Source of the DNA: Anastatus disparis
Lineage: Eukaryota; Arthropoda; Insecta; Hymenoptera; Eupelmidae
Direction of reading: 5' to 3'
Assembly: GCA_017163975.1 (NCBI GenBank)
Contig: JAFFSR010000364.1
Coordinates: 434,001 to 498,000 of the forward strand
DNA length: 64,000 nucleotides
Below are positions 21,848-31,759 of this stretch, piece after piece (position 1 is the first letter of the stretch; each line of letters opens with the position of its first letter). A program made the translations under genes and the position numbers. Under the pieces are notes generated by a model. It saw only the letters and a program-made list of their open reading frames with translations. It did no database searches and had not been told where the DNA came from.

Positions 21848-22541
21848 ATGGATTTTACTGAGCAGAACGTCAAACTTCCCGTCGCCAACTTTGATTTTGG
21901 AAAACGAAAAGAAAAAGCGACATGGGGAGTTACTTCCAGATAATATACGAGCAGTATTCTGTGGCCCATCAAACTGTGGAAAAACTAATAGTTTATTGGC
22001 TCTAATTACACACCCTAATGGTCTTAGATTTGAAAATTTGTATGTATACTCTAAATCCTTAAATCAACCGAAATATCAATTTCTTCAAAAAGTTTTAGAG
22101 CCAATTGAAGGTATATCATATCTACCGTTCAGTGAACATGCATCTGTAGTGTCTCCAGATGAAGCCCTACCAAATTCAATTATAATTTTTGACGATGTGG
22201 CTTGTGAGAAGCAGGATAACGTCAGAGCTTTTTTCTGTATGGGGAGACACAAAAGTGTAGATAGCTTTTATCTATGTCAGTCATATGCTCATATACCGAA
22301 ACATCTCATCAGGGACAATATTAATTTGATGGTAATTTATCGTCAAGATGATGTTAATCTTAAACATATCTATGAAGACCATGTGAATACTGACTTAACT
22401 TTAAATGAATTTCGAAATCTTTGTACTGAATGCTGGAAGAATGACAAGTATGGATTTGTTGTTATTGACAAAGATAGAGCAATGAATGATGGTAGATATA
22501 GAAAAGGATTTGACTGTTTTGCCATTAAAAAGGAAGTATAA
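21848..22541 (+). CDS. FtsK/HerA-type genome-packaging ATPase (frame change near N-terminus)
   Basis: The main frame (21891-22541, 216 residues as read) has Walker A GPSNCGKT (about residue 25), Walker B IIIFDDV (about 97) and a following CQSYAHIPKHLIRDN sensor-like region. This is the A32-like packaging ATPase of the FtsK/HerA class that pumps genome into the capsid. No ATG precedes this frame. The only good ATG, at 21848, opens a 31-codon frame reading MDFTEQNVKLPV, of the type expected for this gene's N-terminus. It runs out of phase at the A-runs around 21902-21917. I take 21848 as the true start with a one-base indel there. Confidence 0.85.
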
Positions 22542-22584
22542 ATCTTAATCTTTGCAGTTCGATTGTAGACAGCATCTTGTCAGC

Positions 22585-23579
22585 ATGCCTGACTTTAAGA
22601 AAGAAAAAAATGTTCTTAGCGAGCTCTTACGAGCACGTGAGGCTATTAAAAAAAAATACTCTTTATTAAAAAAGGAGAGAGATGATTTTGAAAAGGTTAT
22701 TGGTGATACTTTAAAACCAGTTATTACACCACTTGAAAAGCTTGTCGATTCGACAACTGAAAGTGTGTCACGTTCTAATCACATTTCAGCTATAGACAGT
22801 AACAGAAAATCGGCAAAAAAAAGATTGAGATTCGACGAATCAAGTTATATTTTAAACGATATTAATGACTCGGGTTCTGCGTTTGATAATAATGCTTCTA
22901 ATGGCGATGATTTTTCTCCGATAAATAGCACAATGATGAATTCATCATTCAATTCTGCAAATTCATCATTCAAATCTATATATTCACCATTTGTACCTGC
23001 GCATAAAGAAACTGAACCGACAGACTTTTTATCAATGCTAAATGGAAGCCGCAGCAAAATCGATAACATATACGGAGTGAGAAAAGTCAGTGGGGTATAC
23101 ATGATGGGTGATTCACAAATTCAATTTGATGATAAACTAATAAAAGTGAAAGATTTAAGTTTTCCTAAAAGCAGTGGTCTAATGGAATTGCTTTTCAAAA
23201 AAGAACCAGATGATAATCTTTTAAGTACAACAGATCGCAAGAACTATCGCATTATCCTGGAAGCAACAAATGCCCATAGAAAAGACATAGCAAAAGTGAG
23301 AATATACGCTCTTCGAAGAGTAGAAAATATTCAAAAATCATAGCACCAATGTTCCGCAGTGATCGCAGTAGAATATCTACCAGCGGAGGGGGTCTCATAC
23401 CTAAATATAAAATAGCAAAAAAGAATACTTCCATAGATCTAGTCTACTGGGATGATCCGAATGAGCTTGTCGAAAGACTGCGATTATTAATAGCCGAACG
23501 ATCTGCTGGAAATAATAATCACAACAATGAAATCCAATCAATCATAGAGGAACTACGTGAAGCTGGGCATATATATTGA
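22585..23579 (+). pseudogene. Conserved Polinton protein of unknown function (two frames)
   Basis: The first frame (ATG at 22585 to 23343) begins MPDFKKEKNVLSELLRAREA, with a predicted coiled coil, followed by a Ser/Asn-rich linker and a folded-looking KVSGVYMMGDSQIQFDD region. The second frame (23349-23579) contains KNTSIDLVYWDDPNELVERL and ends in an EIQSIIEELREAGHIY tail. I recognise that tail as the usual C-terminus of a single protein in insect and cnidarian Mavericks. Upstream of its ATG the second frame stays open through KIIAPMF, so the two are probably one gene of about 330 residues broken near 23290-23320. Function unknown. It lies between ATPase and fibre-like gene on the same strand. 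Confidence 0.65.
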
Positions 23580-23610
23580 CGTACACAATTTTCAAATCAA
23601 CAGTAGTAAC

Positions 23611-24000
23611 ATGAGTCTCGATGTGTTTGGAAGAAAACTTGAGGGCTCGCAAGTGAGTCGTGGTCCTCGAGGTATTGGATTCAATGTTACATCAGATGGT
23701 CATTTTGATTTAGAAAATAAGCGGCTTTGCAATATTGGAGAGGCTAATGATTCAAATGATGCCATTAGTTTGAATTCACTAAATAATATCCTACAGAAAG
23801 AAGTTGATTACTTATCTTCTAAAATTATAGAAGTTGCTAAAGCTATACAAGAATATGAGAACAAAGTTGAAATATATAAAGCAGAAATAGACGAAAAATT
23901 AACTTATGTCTATGATATGACTCAACGAAATTTTGCAAGTATTGAATATATAATTAAAGAAATGAATAGACGATCGGATATTGCTAAAGTTGAAGTTTAA
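23611..24000 (+). CDS. Fibre-like protein with phage tail-fibre-type repeat and coiled coil
   Basis: From the ATG at 23611 the product is 129 residues; an upstream in-frame start at 23557 overlaps the previous gene and is less likely. It begins MSLDVFGRKLEGSQVSRGPR, then has LENKRLCNIGEANDSNDAI (about 34-52). That pattern, N-K-x-(I/L)-x-N-(V/I)-x-x-x-x-x-x-x-D-A, resembles repeats in phage tail fibres. A long heptad-like coiled coil follows to the end. I infer a trimeric surface or fibre protein; similar short proteins occur in other Mavericks. It is followed directly by the integrase, with stop and next ATG one base apart. Confidence 0.6.
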   Translation: MSLDVFGRKLEGSQVSRGPRGIGFNVTSDGHFDLENKRLCNIGEANDSNDAISLNSLNNILQKEVDYLSSKIIEVAKAIQEYENKVEIYKAEIDEKLTYVYDMTQRNFASIEYIIKEMNRRSDIAKVEV

Positions 24001-24001
24001 G

Positions 24002-24918
24002 ATGGAACGTCAAAGAGTAGTTGAAGAGCTACACAAGCCAGCACGTCGAAGGTACAAGCGAAGAAAATATGACATACGTGGATTAGATGAGACTTGGCAA
24101 GCTGACCTTGTAGAAATGATACCTTATTTTAAGGAAAACAAAGGTTTTCGCTACTTACTAACTGTCATAGATATATTTTCAAAGTATGCATGGGCTGTAC
24201 CAGTCAAATCGAAGAGTGGCAATGATGTTACTCTAGCTATGAAGTCAATATTAAAACAAGGACGGGTGCCATCGAATTTACAAACTGACCAAGGAAAAGA
24301 ATTCTACAATTCAAACTTTCAGAATCTTATGAAAAAGTACAAGATAAATCACTACTCTTCACATAGTAATCTTCATGCAAGCATATGTGAGCGCTTTAAT
24401 AGAACTTTAAAAAATGCAATGTGGTTAGAATTCAGCAAACAAGGAAGTTATAAATGGTTGGATATTCTGCCTGAGTTAGTGAAAGCATACAATTCAAGAA
24501 AACATCGGACAATAGGAATCGAGCCTGAAAACGTTACGAAGATAAATGAAAAAGAAGTCAAGAAAAATTACCCAACTGAAAAAAGACCTGTAAAAAACCA
24601 AAATTCAAAGTAGGAGATAAAGTGCGAATAAGTAAGATAAAACAAGTTTTTGAAAAAGGCTATACACCAAATTGGTCTACTGAAATTTTCACAATAACAA
24701 GAGTTGTAAAAACCAATCCCATAACTTACCACGTCAAAGATTATTATGATGAACCAGTCTCCGGAGGCTTTTATGAAACGGAAATTCAAAAGACTATGTA
24801 TCCAGAAATTTATTTAGTAGAAAAAGTTTTAAAGAAAAGTGGTAAACGTGTATATGTTAAGTGGTTAGGTCTAAGTAACAAGCATAATAGTTGGATAGAT
24901 AAAAATGAGATTGTTTGA
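24002..24918 (+). pseudogene. Retrovirus-like integrase with C-terminal chromodomain (frameshifted)
   Basis: The first frame (ATG 24002 to 24613) holds the rve catalytic core with D-D-E: Asp in WQADLVEM (about residue 34-36), Asp in LQTDQGKEF (96) and Glu in ICERFNRTLK (130), the last two about 34 apart as in integrases. The second frame (24622-24918) supplies an SH3-like tail and a chromodomain (YLVEKVLKKSG, VYVKWLGL, SWIDKNEIV). The frame changes at the A-run 24591-24597. The enzyme inserts the linear element and makes the 6-bp duplication seen at the ends; the chromodomain may guide it to modified histones. An N-terminal zinc-binding region is not evident. Confidence 0.88.
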
Positions 24919-24919
24919 A

Positions 24920-25150
24920 AAAATTAAAATGTATTTTTAAATATAATAATGTAATAAATAAAAAAAATTTAATTGTATTTTGTTATATTATTTAGATATA
25001 TTTAAATAAAATATTGTAATATAATTATAACTATAGGTGGTGATGATAAATAAAAAAACAAATGTATAATGTTAATATATTTTTATTTATTTATGTATTA
25101 TTATGTACAAGTTACAATAAATAGTTTTAAAAATCATTTCGTAGATATAT
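24920..25150. other. AT-rich spacer between convergent genes
   Basis: About 230 bp of AT-rich sequence between the integrase (+) and the 99-residue gene (-). AATAAA-like motifs (for example near 24955 and on the opposite strand near 25115) could serve as polyadenylation signals for both. Confidence 0.45.
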
Positions 25151-25153
25151 ATT

Positions 25154-25453
25154 TTATACCCGATCGAATTTGAAAGAAGTTCCTCCCAAATACATTGCAA
25201 CCAAACGTAGTTTGTTTGCTTCATCGCAGAGTTTGTAAAAAAATTCTTCATCTTTTAGAATTGCTGATGAAATCTTCTCTGGTAGAAATACTTGAAAACT
25301 TTGCTCGAATTCTGCTACAATCTTGACACCATATCGTGTCTTCACCTCTTTAAGTGCTGTCACCATGTACTGGTGATCTTTTTCCAAGTCTGTAACTTTT
25401 TTCCTTGGCAAGAAGTCGCTTCCAGCAATCTTATTAAGTGTTGATAAATCCAT
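25154..25453 (-). CDS. Conserved small Polinton protein (unknown, 99 aa)
   Basis: Complete ORF starting MDLSTLNKIAGSDFLPRKKV and containing YGVKIVAEFEQSFQVFLPEK. Similar short proteins beginning M-L-I-AGSDF are frequent in insect Maverick and aphid repeat proteins, in my recollection. The strand pattern (K-Y-V-T, GxKIVAEF, FQVFLP) would suit an OB-fold ssDNA-binding protein, which would match its place next to the polymerase, but that is inference. Confidence 0.65.
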   Translation of the reverse strand: MDLSTLNKIAGSDFLPRKKVTDLEKDHQYMVTALKEVKTRYGVKIVAEFEQSFQVFLPEKISSAILKDEEFFYKLCDEANKLRLVAMYLGGTSFKFDRV

Positions 25454-25559
25454 TCTGGAATCAAAAATAAAAAAGTAAAAATTAAAATTTCTGTTAAAGA
25501 TGATATTTTATTAGAAAAAAAAAAAAAAAATTATACTGTAAACTTACATGATTAGTTAG

Positions 25560-28500
25560 TTGACTCTTGGTTTCTTTGTAGGAGGTTGATCGTTCTCAAG
25601 CTCTTCGATTACTTGAATGTGCTCCTCATCGTGCTCCGTCCCTTGATATAGCCCATACCCCACCTCGATTTCTGCCCTTTCCATCGCCACTTGCAATAAA
25701 TCCCTTCTCTCACCTTCTTCGGAACTTATCCCTCTATTGATGGATCCCAGTTATGCATGAACTCCTCTAATACGTCATACTCAATAATGATTTGCTCACC
25801 TTGGTTGCCATGAAGTGTCACCCCCACTCGTGCTGCACTATTTTCATTGGATGGTTCATCCCCTCTCTCAATTTCCCCCTCTCTGCTATGCTCTGTAACA
25901 TCCATCCCCACTCGCGTTACTCTATTTTTATTGGATACTTTGTGTCCCCTCTTCTTTTCCACCTCCTGCTCTTTTTCAGCAGCCATTTTTCTTGCATATT
26001 CCCTCTCTACTTCAAGTGCAGCTTGCGCCATCTGTATCTCTTCAATTCTAAAATGACCCCATGGTAAAGTGTCTGTACTATCAGGCAATAAAAATCTCTT
26101 ATCATCGTGTGGACTTAGTGCAATTTTTCTTTGCTTTTCAGTATGCACTGTGTGTAATTTTGATCGAATATTGCACTGTTCACGGTGTATAATGACAAGA
26201 TCCTGAAGACAACTTCGGTAATCCTCGAAAGTGATTGTTTTCTTCACGACGTTAGATTTGATACCTTTAGCTTTTTTCACTGTGTCTCCTCCATCAACCA
26301 AAATACTGTACATTTTACTCCGCAAACCTATGAATTCAGACATAATCTTGCCACAGCATTCATCTTTCATTAATCCAGGAACTTTCTTATTGACACGTGG
26401 AATATTAAACTGATTATTTTCAGCATAATCAGAAGTATCAAATCTGTGAATGTCTTCCTTCATTGTTTGATACATATCAATGTCTTCAACTTCATATATT
26501 AAACTATCCGTATCTGTATATAGAAGTTTACATTTTTGTCCTAGTCGCTGTTTCATATATGAGTAATGAAACTCATATAGCAGTGTTTTTGATAAATCAA
26601 GGATGGAAAAACCAACGTATATAGGTTTTTTTATTGTGATACTCGTTCTCTTCAGCTGAATAGCTACCAAATTTTCATCGAAAATTGCACAACTGTGAAA
26701 ATTTGGTTGAGCTATGCGTGCTTCTGCTCCATATCTACCTGTGAATTTATTTATTAATCGCACATCAACACGTGACCGCTCTCGTTCGATGCACTTTCCA
26801 TATACAGAGTTAATAAGCAATTTATAGAAGAGTTTTTCAAACTCATTCTTCGCTTGCTTCCTCTTCTCAGTATTTAATTCAACATAAGGTTTGAGCCAAG
26901 CCTTTTGTTCAAAACTTAAAATTCTATGTACTTTTTTTAATCCAAGTCCATTATCTAACGCTTGTTTAAGCGTCCGATAATGTATGACATACCTTTCCTT
27001 GTTGTCCAAAGTAGTAAGCAGTTTTTTTTGCTTCGAGCCTGGTGGTGGACGATGTTCTGCGCAAAAAGGTAAATCCCGATGTTCATCATGGATTTCCACA
27101 GGATATTCTAAATCCACTTCAGCAATATATCCTATATCCGAATCTGGCGATGTATTGAAGAAATCTGGAATTGTTTCATAATCAATCCATTTAAATTTTC
27201 CTATCGGTAAATGTTGTATCATCGCCCAACCATAAAGATTATTAATATCAAAATATAGAAGGGTCTTCTTTTTCTGATTTTCGTCATATGAAGGACCCAT
27301 GTATGGATTGTTTGCCTTTGCATACCGGTTACAACACTGGCTTATTCCTCCACGGATACCTGCTTCGATAAACATTAGCATGTCAATGTCTGTCAAAAGT
27401 TCCAATTCTACCTTCGTCATTTTAAGAGCTGCTGAAAACGTTAAGCCTGGAGTTGTGTAGAAATGAGCAGGACATAAATCGTAGGCTTTAAGAGAGGTCT
27501 CTCGGAAACTTTCGAAGACGTCAGCCAATAGCAAAACATCGGTTTTTAAGTATAAATCCGAGTACTCTCCTAAAGTTTTTATATTGAAATCATTCCAAAC
27601 TTGAACAGCGTGCTTATAATCTTCTTCAGCTATATGAGAATCCGTTAGTTTATTGTAGAAGTCCTTTTTTTCTGGCAGCTTTGTAGACATCAATTTATCG
27701 AATCCATCCACAAAATCGTACGGGAATACACCTTTCCGTCTAAGAAGATTTATCTTATCATCTGTAAATCCATCTGTTTGAAATTCTCTCACTGCTATTG
27801 GCACGTTTTCGAGGTACGATGCAAGCTTCTCCAATGATGATGGTAGAAAACGCCAAGAATCTATAAATCTAAAATTGATGTCACTATTATCCATATATTT
27901 TGTGAAAGAAATGTATTTCTCTTTATTATGAGGTATTAGAGTCATTCGTCCCTTCATCAATGTAGAAGTCCGATTTCTTTCAGAATAAAATGAGTGTCAT
28001 AATTGAGATTATGAAAAATAACAGGAATGAATCTTGAAATCTTATAATTCAAATTACATGAATTATGAGCTGCACCTCTGAAACTAAAAAGAAATAAACG
28101 TAAAATAACCAGATTAATTTTCTTTATTTAATTATAACCAATTGAACAACTTACCGTCCTGTGAGATGACAATGGTCTCGTACTGCAAGTTCTTCGGCAC
28201 GGATTGGTTTTCTACATATATGACAATTAGTTGACCTCTGGAAAGACAATTCTTCTAAATCTGTAAGTTTCATTGGTTTCGGATTTTTGTAGAGTTCATC
28301 AATTTTCTCACTGATTGATTTCAATTCTCTTACAAACCATTCTGCAGGTGTCTCTTCACATTCGTTAATCCTTCTGTATGATTTATAATAAGATAATTTA
28401 TCATCAAAACTGCATTTCATGTAGTATCCAATACTGTATGCTTCATGAAGTTGAAAAGCCTTCTCACTGTCTGTAGGTTTCAATAAACATTCAAAATCTG

Positions 28501-29644
28501 CATAAATAACAAAAGGAACTTTTTCACTCTTGCTGTAATCTTCGAATTTGAGAATATTATTTTTTGAGTCGGGCAAATTAATTCTACATTTATTTAAATT
28601 TTTACAATTATTTTCATGAATTACAAATCTTTCTTCACTATAAAAAATTTGTAAACACCTCTCACAATGGTAAGATTTTATATGGCTTTTAGACACTTGA
28701 GAAGCCAGAAGTCGAGACAAGTTTTTAATCCAAACATAATGATATTGAGGCATGTCTCCATCATCAGCATCATTATTTTCTTCATACTCATCTATGTAGA
28801 AATCTTGAATAATGAGCAAATTGACATGTTGTACCTTTTTTTCTGATGTAATATGACACGGCGATACTTCAAACTTCGGACCATACTTTTTCAACATGTA
28901 TAAGTTTATTGAAATATTATTATTTAATTTTTCGAATTTCGGAATATCTTTAATTTTTACAGGAAATTCAATTTTATCAAACCTCAGCTTATTATTATGC
29001 GGTAGATAATGATCCACTCTTTGAGGATTACGGTTACTAGGATATAATGCGGAAAGTACAGCATATTTAAAACACTGATTGTCATTATTGCGAACATTAA
29101 CACACGCTTTCTTATTTTCTATAAACTTCGGAAGAGGTATATAAGAACTACCCTTCAAAGGAGAATATTTTTTCATATTTATACACAAACTTATTATACT
29201 CTTCAAAGTCCACCCTGAATCCTTTTCTTGAAATTCCTCTATTTGAGTAAGAATAGGCTCTTTGATATTATCTTTGAACCATTCCTCTAAATCAGTTGAC
29301 ATGTATACTGTATTACTTTCACTTGTAAAATATTTAGTATCATTTAATTCCTCAGTATTTTTCTGCACAGAAAATTCAGAGATGAAATCAGAATTTATTT
29401 TTAACGCATTATATTCTTCTAAGCAAGCCTGAACCTTAACTTTAAAAAGTTTTTGTGCATCACTTAAAAAACTCAGAATGTCCACATGTTTAATATTTAC
29501 CACTACACCAGTTCTGATTCGATTTTGGAAAGCTGACTCTACGTCTCGCCACTCGACTCTAGCTTCTGTTTCTTCAGATTGTAGATTGCCTCCTTGATGA
29601 AGATTTTGTTCCAACTGAACTTGTATGCACGAAAGATGTGTCAT
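25560..29644 (-). pseudogene. Protein-primed DNA polymerase B, two exons, frame-broken
   Basis: Exon 1 frame 29644-28151 (497 aa) has a Cys/His finger (CERCLQIF) and Exo I VIYADFECLL, and ends at a CHICRKP...HCHLTG zinc-finger-like region. A 77-nt GT-AG intron follows (28154-28078). Exon 2 resumes with Exo II HNLNYDTHF (about 28010), changes frame near 27965-27985, then runs 27960-25726 (744 codons as read). That frame carries Exo III YLKTDVLLLADVF, motif A YFDINNLYG (about 240), motif B INSVYGK (about 382) and motif C YTDTDS (about 481). A charged tail ends at 25726, and a further frame stays open to about 25560 after a G-run. It replicates the linear element from a protein primer. All catalytic motifs are intact. 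Confidence 0.9.
28078..28154 (-). other. Spliceosomal intron in polymerase B
   Basis: On the minus strand the exon ends at ...GGACG and the intron begins GTAAGT. It ends TTTAGTTTCCAG just before a frame reading G-A-A-H-N-S-C-N, the usual continuation. The intron is AT-rich (77 nt) and contains in-frame stops, so the gene needs splicing or is broken here. An alternative acceptor lies 7 bases earlier but gives the wrong frame. Confidence 0.7.
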
Positions 29645-29832
29645 ACAAGTTTGACATTTCTGTTTCTCCCTCTTGTGAGGTTAGGTCGAACGATTTTTTC
29701 ATTTAATTTAATGACAGCAGAATTACACATATCTAACCAATAATGAATATCTTCATTGCTCAATTCGTTTATACTTCGTAAAGTATCACGAAGTAATTGG
29801 ACAAGACGTTCAAAAAAATCGATTGAAGTCAT
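29641..29832 (-). CDS. 63-residue ORF overlapping the polymerase start
   Basis: Starts MTSIDFFERLVQLLRDTLRS and ends with a basic RGRNRNVKLV tail; its TGA overlaps the polymerase ATG as ATGA. No family recognised. It may be a small independent protein translated ahead of the polymerase, or an N-terminal piece separated by one more frame change; in the polymerase frame the sequence upstream of that ATG is also open for some codons (KCQTC). Confidence 0.45.
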   Translation of the reverse strand: MTSIDFFERLVQLLRDTLRSINELSNEDIHYWLDMCNSAVIKLNEKIVRPNLTRGRNRNVKLV

Positions 29833-29984
29833 TTTTACTTTTTTAACTAAAAGATGACTAGGGCAACAGTTTCAACTCACACAATATTCAAGAATAAATC
29901 TCACTGATTGTTATATACGAAGTGTAGTCATCCAAGAAATATCTTCGCTTTTTATAGGTAAAAACAATGTAAGAAGGGATACAA

Positions 29985-30260
29985 ATTTTAAATTTCATCC
30001 AATAGTAAAAGGAAAAGTTAGTGAAAATTTGAAAATTCGTCCAATAGTAAAGAAGAAAATTTAAGAAGGAATACAAATCTCGATATTCGACCAATAGTAA
30101 AAAAGAAAATTTAAGAAGGGATACAAATTTCAAGATTCTACCAATAGTAAAAAGAAAATTTAAGAAGGGATACAAATTTCAAGATTCTACCAATAGTAAA
30201 AAGAAAATTTAAGAAGGGATACAAATTTCGAGATTTGACCAATGGTAAAAAAGAAAAATT
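29985..30260. repeat. Five to six ~50-bp tandem repeats in a divergent promoter region
   Basis: The unit CCAATAGTAAAAAGAAAATT, followed by TAAGAAGGGATACAAATTTC and a short variable part, recurs about every 49-60 bp between the head-to-head polymerase block (-) and DIQGF copy B (+). Each unit carries a CCAAT-like box. It could be a regulatory array or an origin-like repeat. The 95-codon minus-strand ORF here is a translation of the repeat. Confidence 0.75.
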
Positions 30261-30389
30261 TGGAAAATAAAGAAGGGAAAAGTTTTTAGGAAGGGATAAA
30301 TTGTTCTTTTAAACTATCCAAAAACTGTAAGAATTTTCCTATTCAGTCTCTCAAATCACTTCTTGCTGAAAGAAATTCAGAGTTGTACG

Positions 30390-31240
30390 ATGGCTAGAAC
30401 CCGTGACTATGGTGCAATGATTAAAAATGCAATATTAGAATTTTCTGAAGAGAACGTTTATATTTGTGACATACAAGGATTTCAAGGCATGTCTGGGGAT
30501 TCTTTTATTTTTAAAGAAGTCAGTTTTCTGAATTTTAGAAAAACTGCTTTTCCAACTGCGTATCTCTTTAAACCTCCGATGACATGGAGAGAATTGAGTC
30601 AAGAAGAAAAAAGTACATCGCAATGGCTGGAAAAGTATCACCATGGAATACAATGGAACTCTGGAGATATACCTTACCATCGTCTTCAAAAAATTTTTGA
30701 AATTTGTTCGCAAGGAGTCAAGAAAGTATTTGTCAAGGGTGAGCAGAAAGCGCAATGGTTAGCTGATCTTTTACCAAATGTGTAAGTAATACATTTATGT
30801 TTCAACTTTCATACTTTTCTTGCTGTTTTAATACTTTTTCATACTTGTTTCATACTTTTTTATACTTTTCCATACTTGTTTGATACTTTTTTATACTTTT
30901 TTAATTATTTTAATACTTCAACATACTGTATTTAACCATATTAATACTTTATTTTTCGTGTTGTATATACTTTAAGTTACATTACCTTCTCCTCTTTATT
31001 TTCAGGACAATCAGCAACATTGAAGACTTCGGATGCCCATCATTAGAAAGAATAATGAATTGTACACGATATACATGTTTCAACCACGACCTCTGTTTAA
31101 GGCGAAAACCTATGTGCGCTGTTATTAATGCTATTTCGATGCGCACATGGTTACATGATTACCTAGATGCGAAATTTTCCAAAGATGAAGTCGATAAAAT
31201 TTCTAATAATGATGAATGTATAAAGTTATATTGGAAATAA
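30390..31240 (+). CDS. DIQGF-family protein, copy B, two exons
   Basis: Exon 1 is 30390-30781 and exon 2 is 31006-31240 (intron 30782-31005, GTAAGT...TTTTCAG). The ATG at 30390 (MARTRDYGAMIKNAIL) is preferred to an upstream TTG. The spliced frame stays open and gives about 208 residues. Conserved blocks shared with copy A: YICDIQGFQ, FKE, KPPMTW, HHGIQWNSGDIPY, KKVFVKGEQKAQWL, then in exon 2 CFNHDLCLRRKP and CAVINA. No named domain; the blocks resemble a nuclease-like fold only loosely. It is the outermost right-hand gene apart from the repeat-rich gene. The intron contains about ten ATACTTTT repeats. Confidence 0.75.
30782..31005 (+). other. Spliceosomal intron in DIQGF copy B
   Basis: Donor GTAAGT at 30782 and acceptor TTTTCAG ending at 31005. 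Exon phases match and the protein alignment with copy A continues across. The interior is a run of degenerate CATACTTTTT repeats (about 30808-30930). Confidence 0.8.
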
Positions 31241-31244
31241 ATTA

Positions 31245-31755
31245 AATTAAATAAAAAACAGAATTCTGGTTTTTTCTCAACCCTTCTTATGATCCTCTAA
31301 AAAAAAAAAAAAATTAATTAATATTAAATACGAACAAGATAATTTACATGATCTTTGTAAACTAATGTTAGTAATCTTAAAGATATAAATATTCAAATCA
31401 ATAATAATAAATTTTTCGTTACATAATTTTAATGTACTAACTAAATTTGTATGTATTATTTACACTTTATTTTATTTTATTAACTTGACTGTTTAGTTTT
31501 CATATTAATGATATTATTGTATTTAATTATCTATAAAATTAAGAGTTGTAAGTTACTTATTGTAAAGGAATTGGAAAGGAGGAATATGAGTATAAAGAAA
31601 AAAAAGAAGAATCAAATTATTTCTATTTATTTTATTTTTTTTTTTTTAAATCCTAATAGATATTCATTAAAAATATATAAATATATGTATTACAACAAAA
31701 TACTAAAATATAAAGTTTTAAATATAACTATTCTATTATAGTTATATCCTCGCGT
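31245..31755. other. AT-rich spacer between convergent genes
   Basis: No supported gene; contains A-runs and several AATAAA-like signals. It lies between DIQGF copy B (+) and the last exon of the repeat gene (-). Confidence 0.45.
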
Positions 31756-31759
31756 ATAA

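Noticed and set aside
29888..30175. 95-codon minus ORF rich in Phe/Leu
   Set aside because: Translation of the ~50-bp tandem repeats in the divergent promoter.
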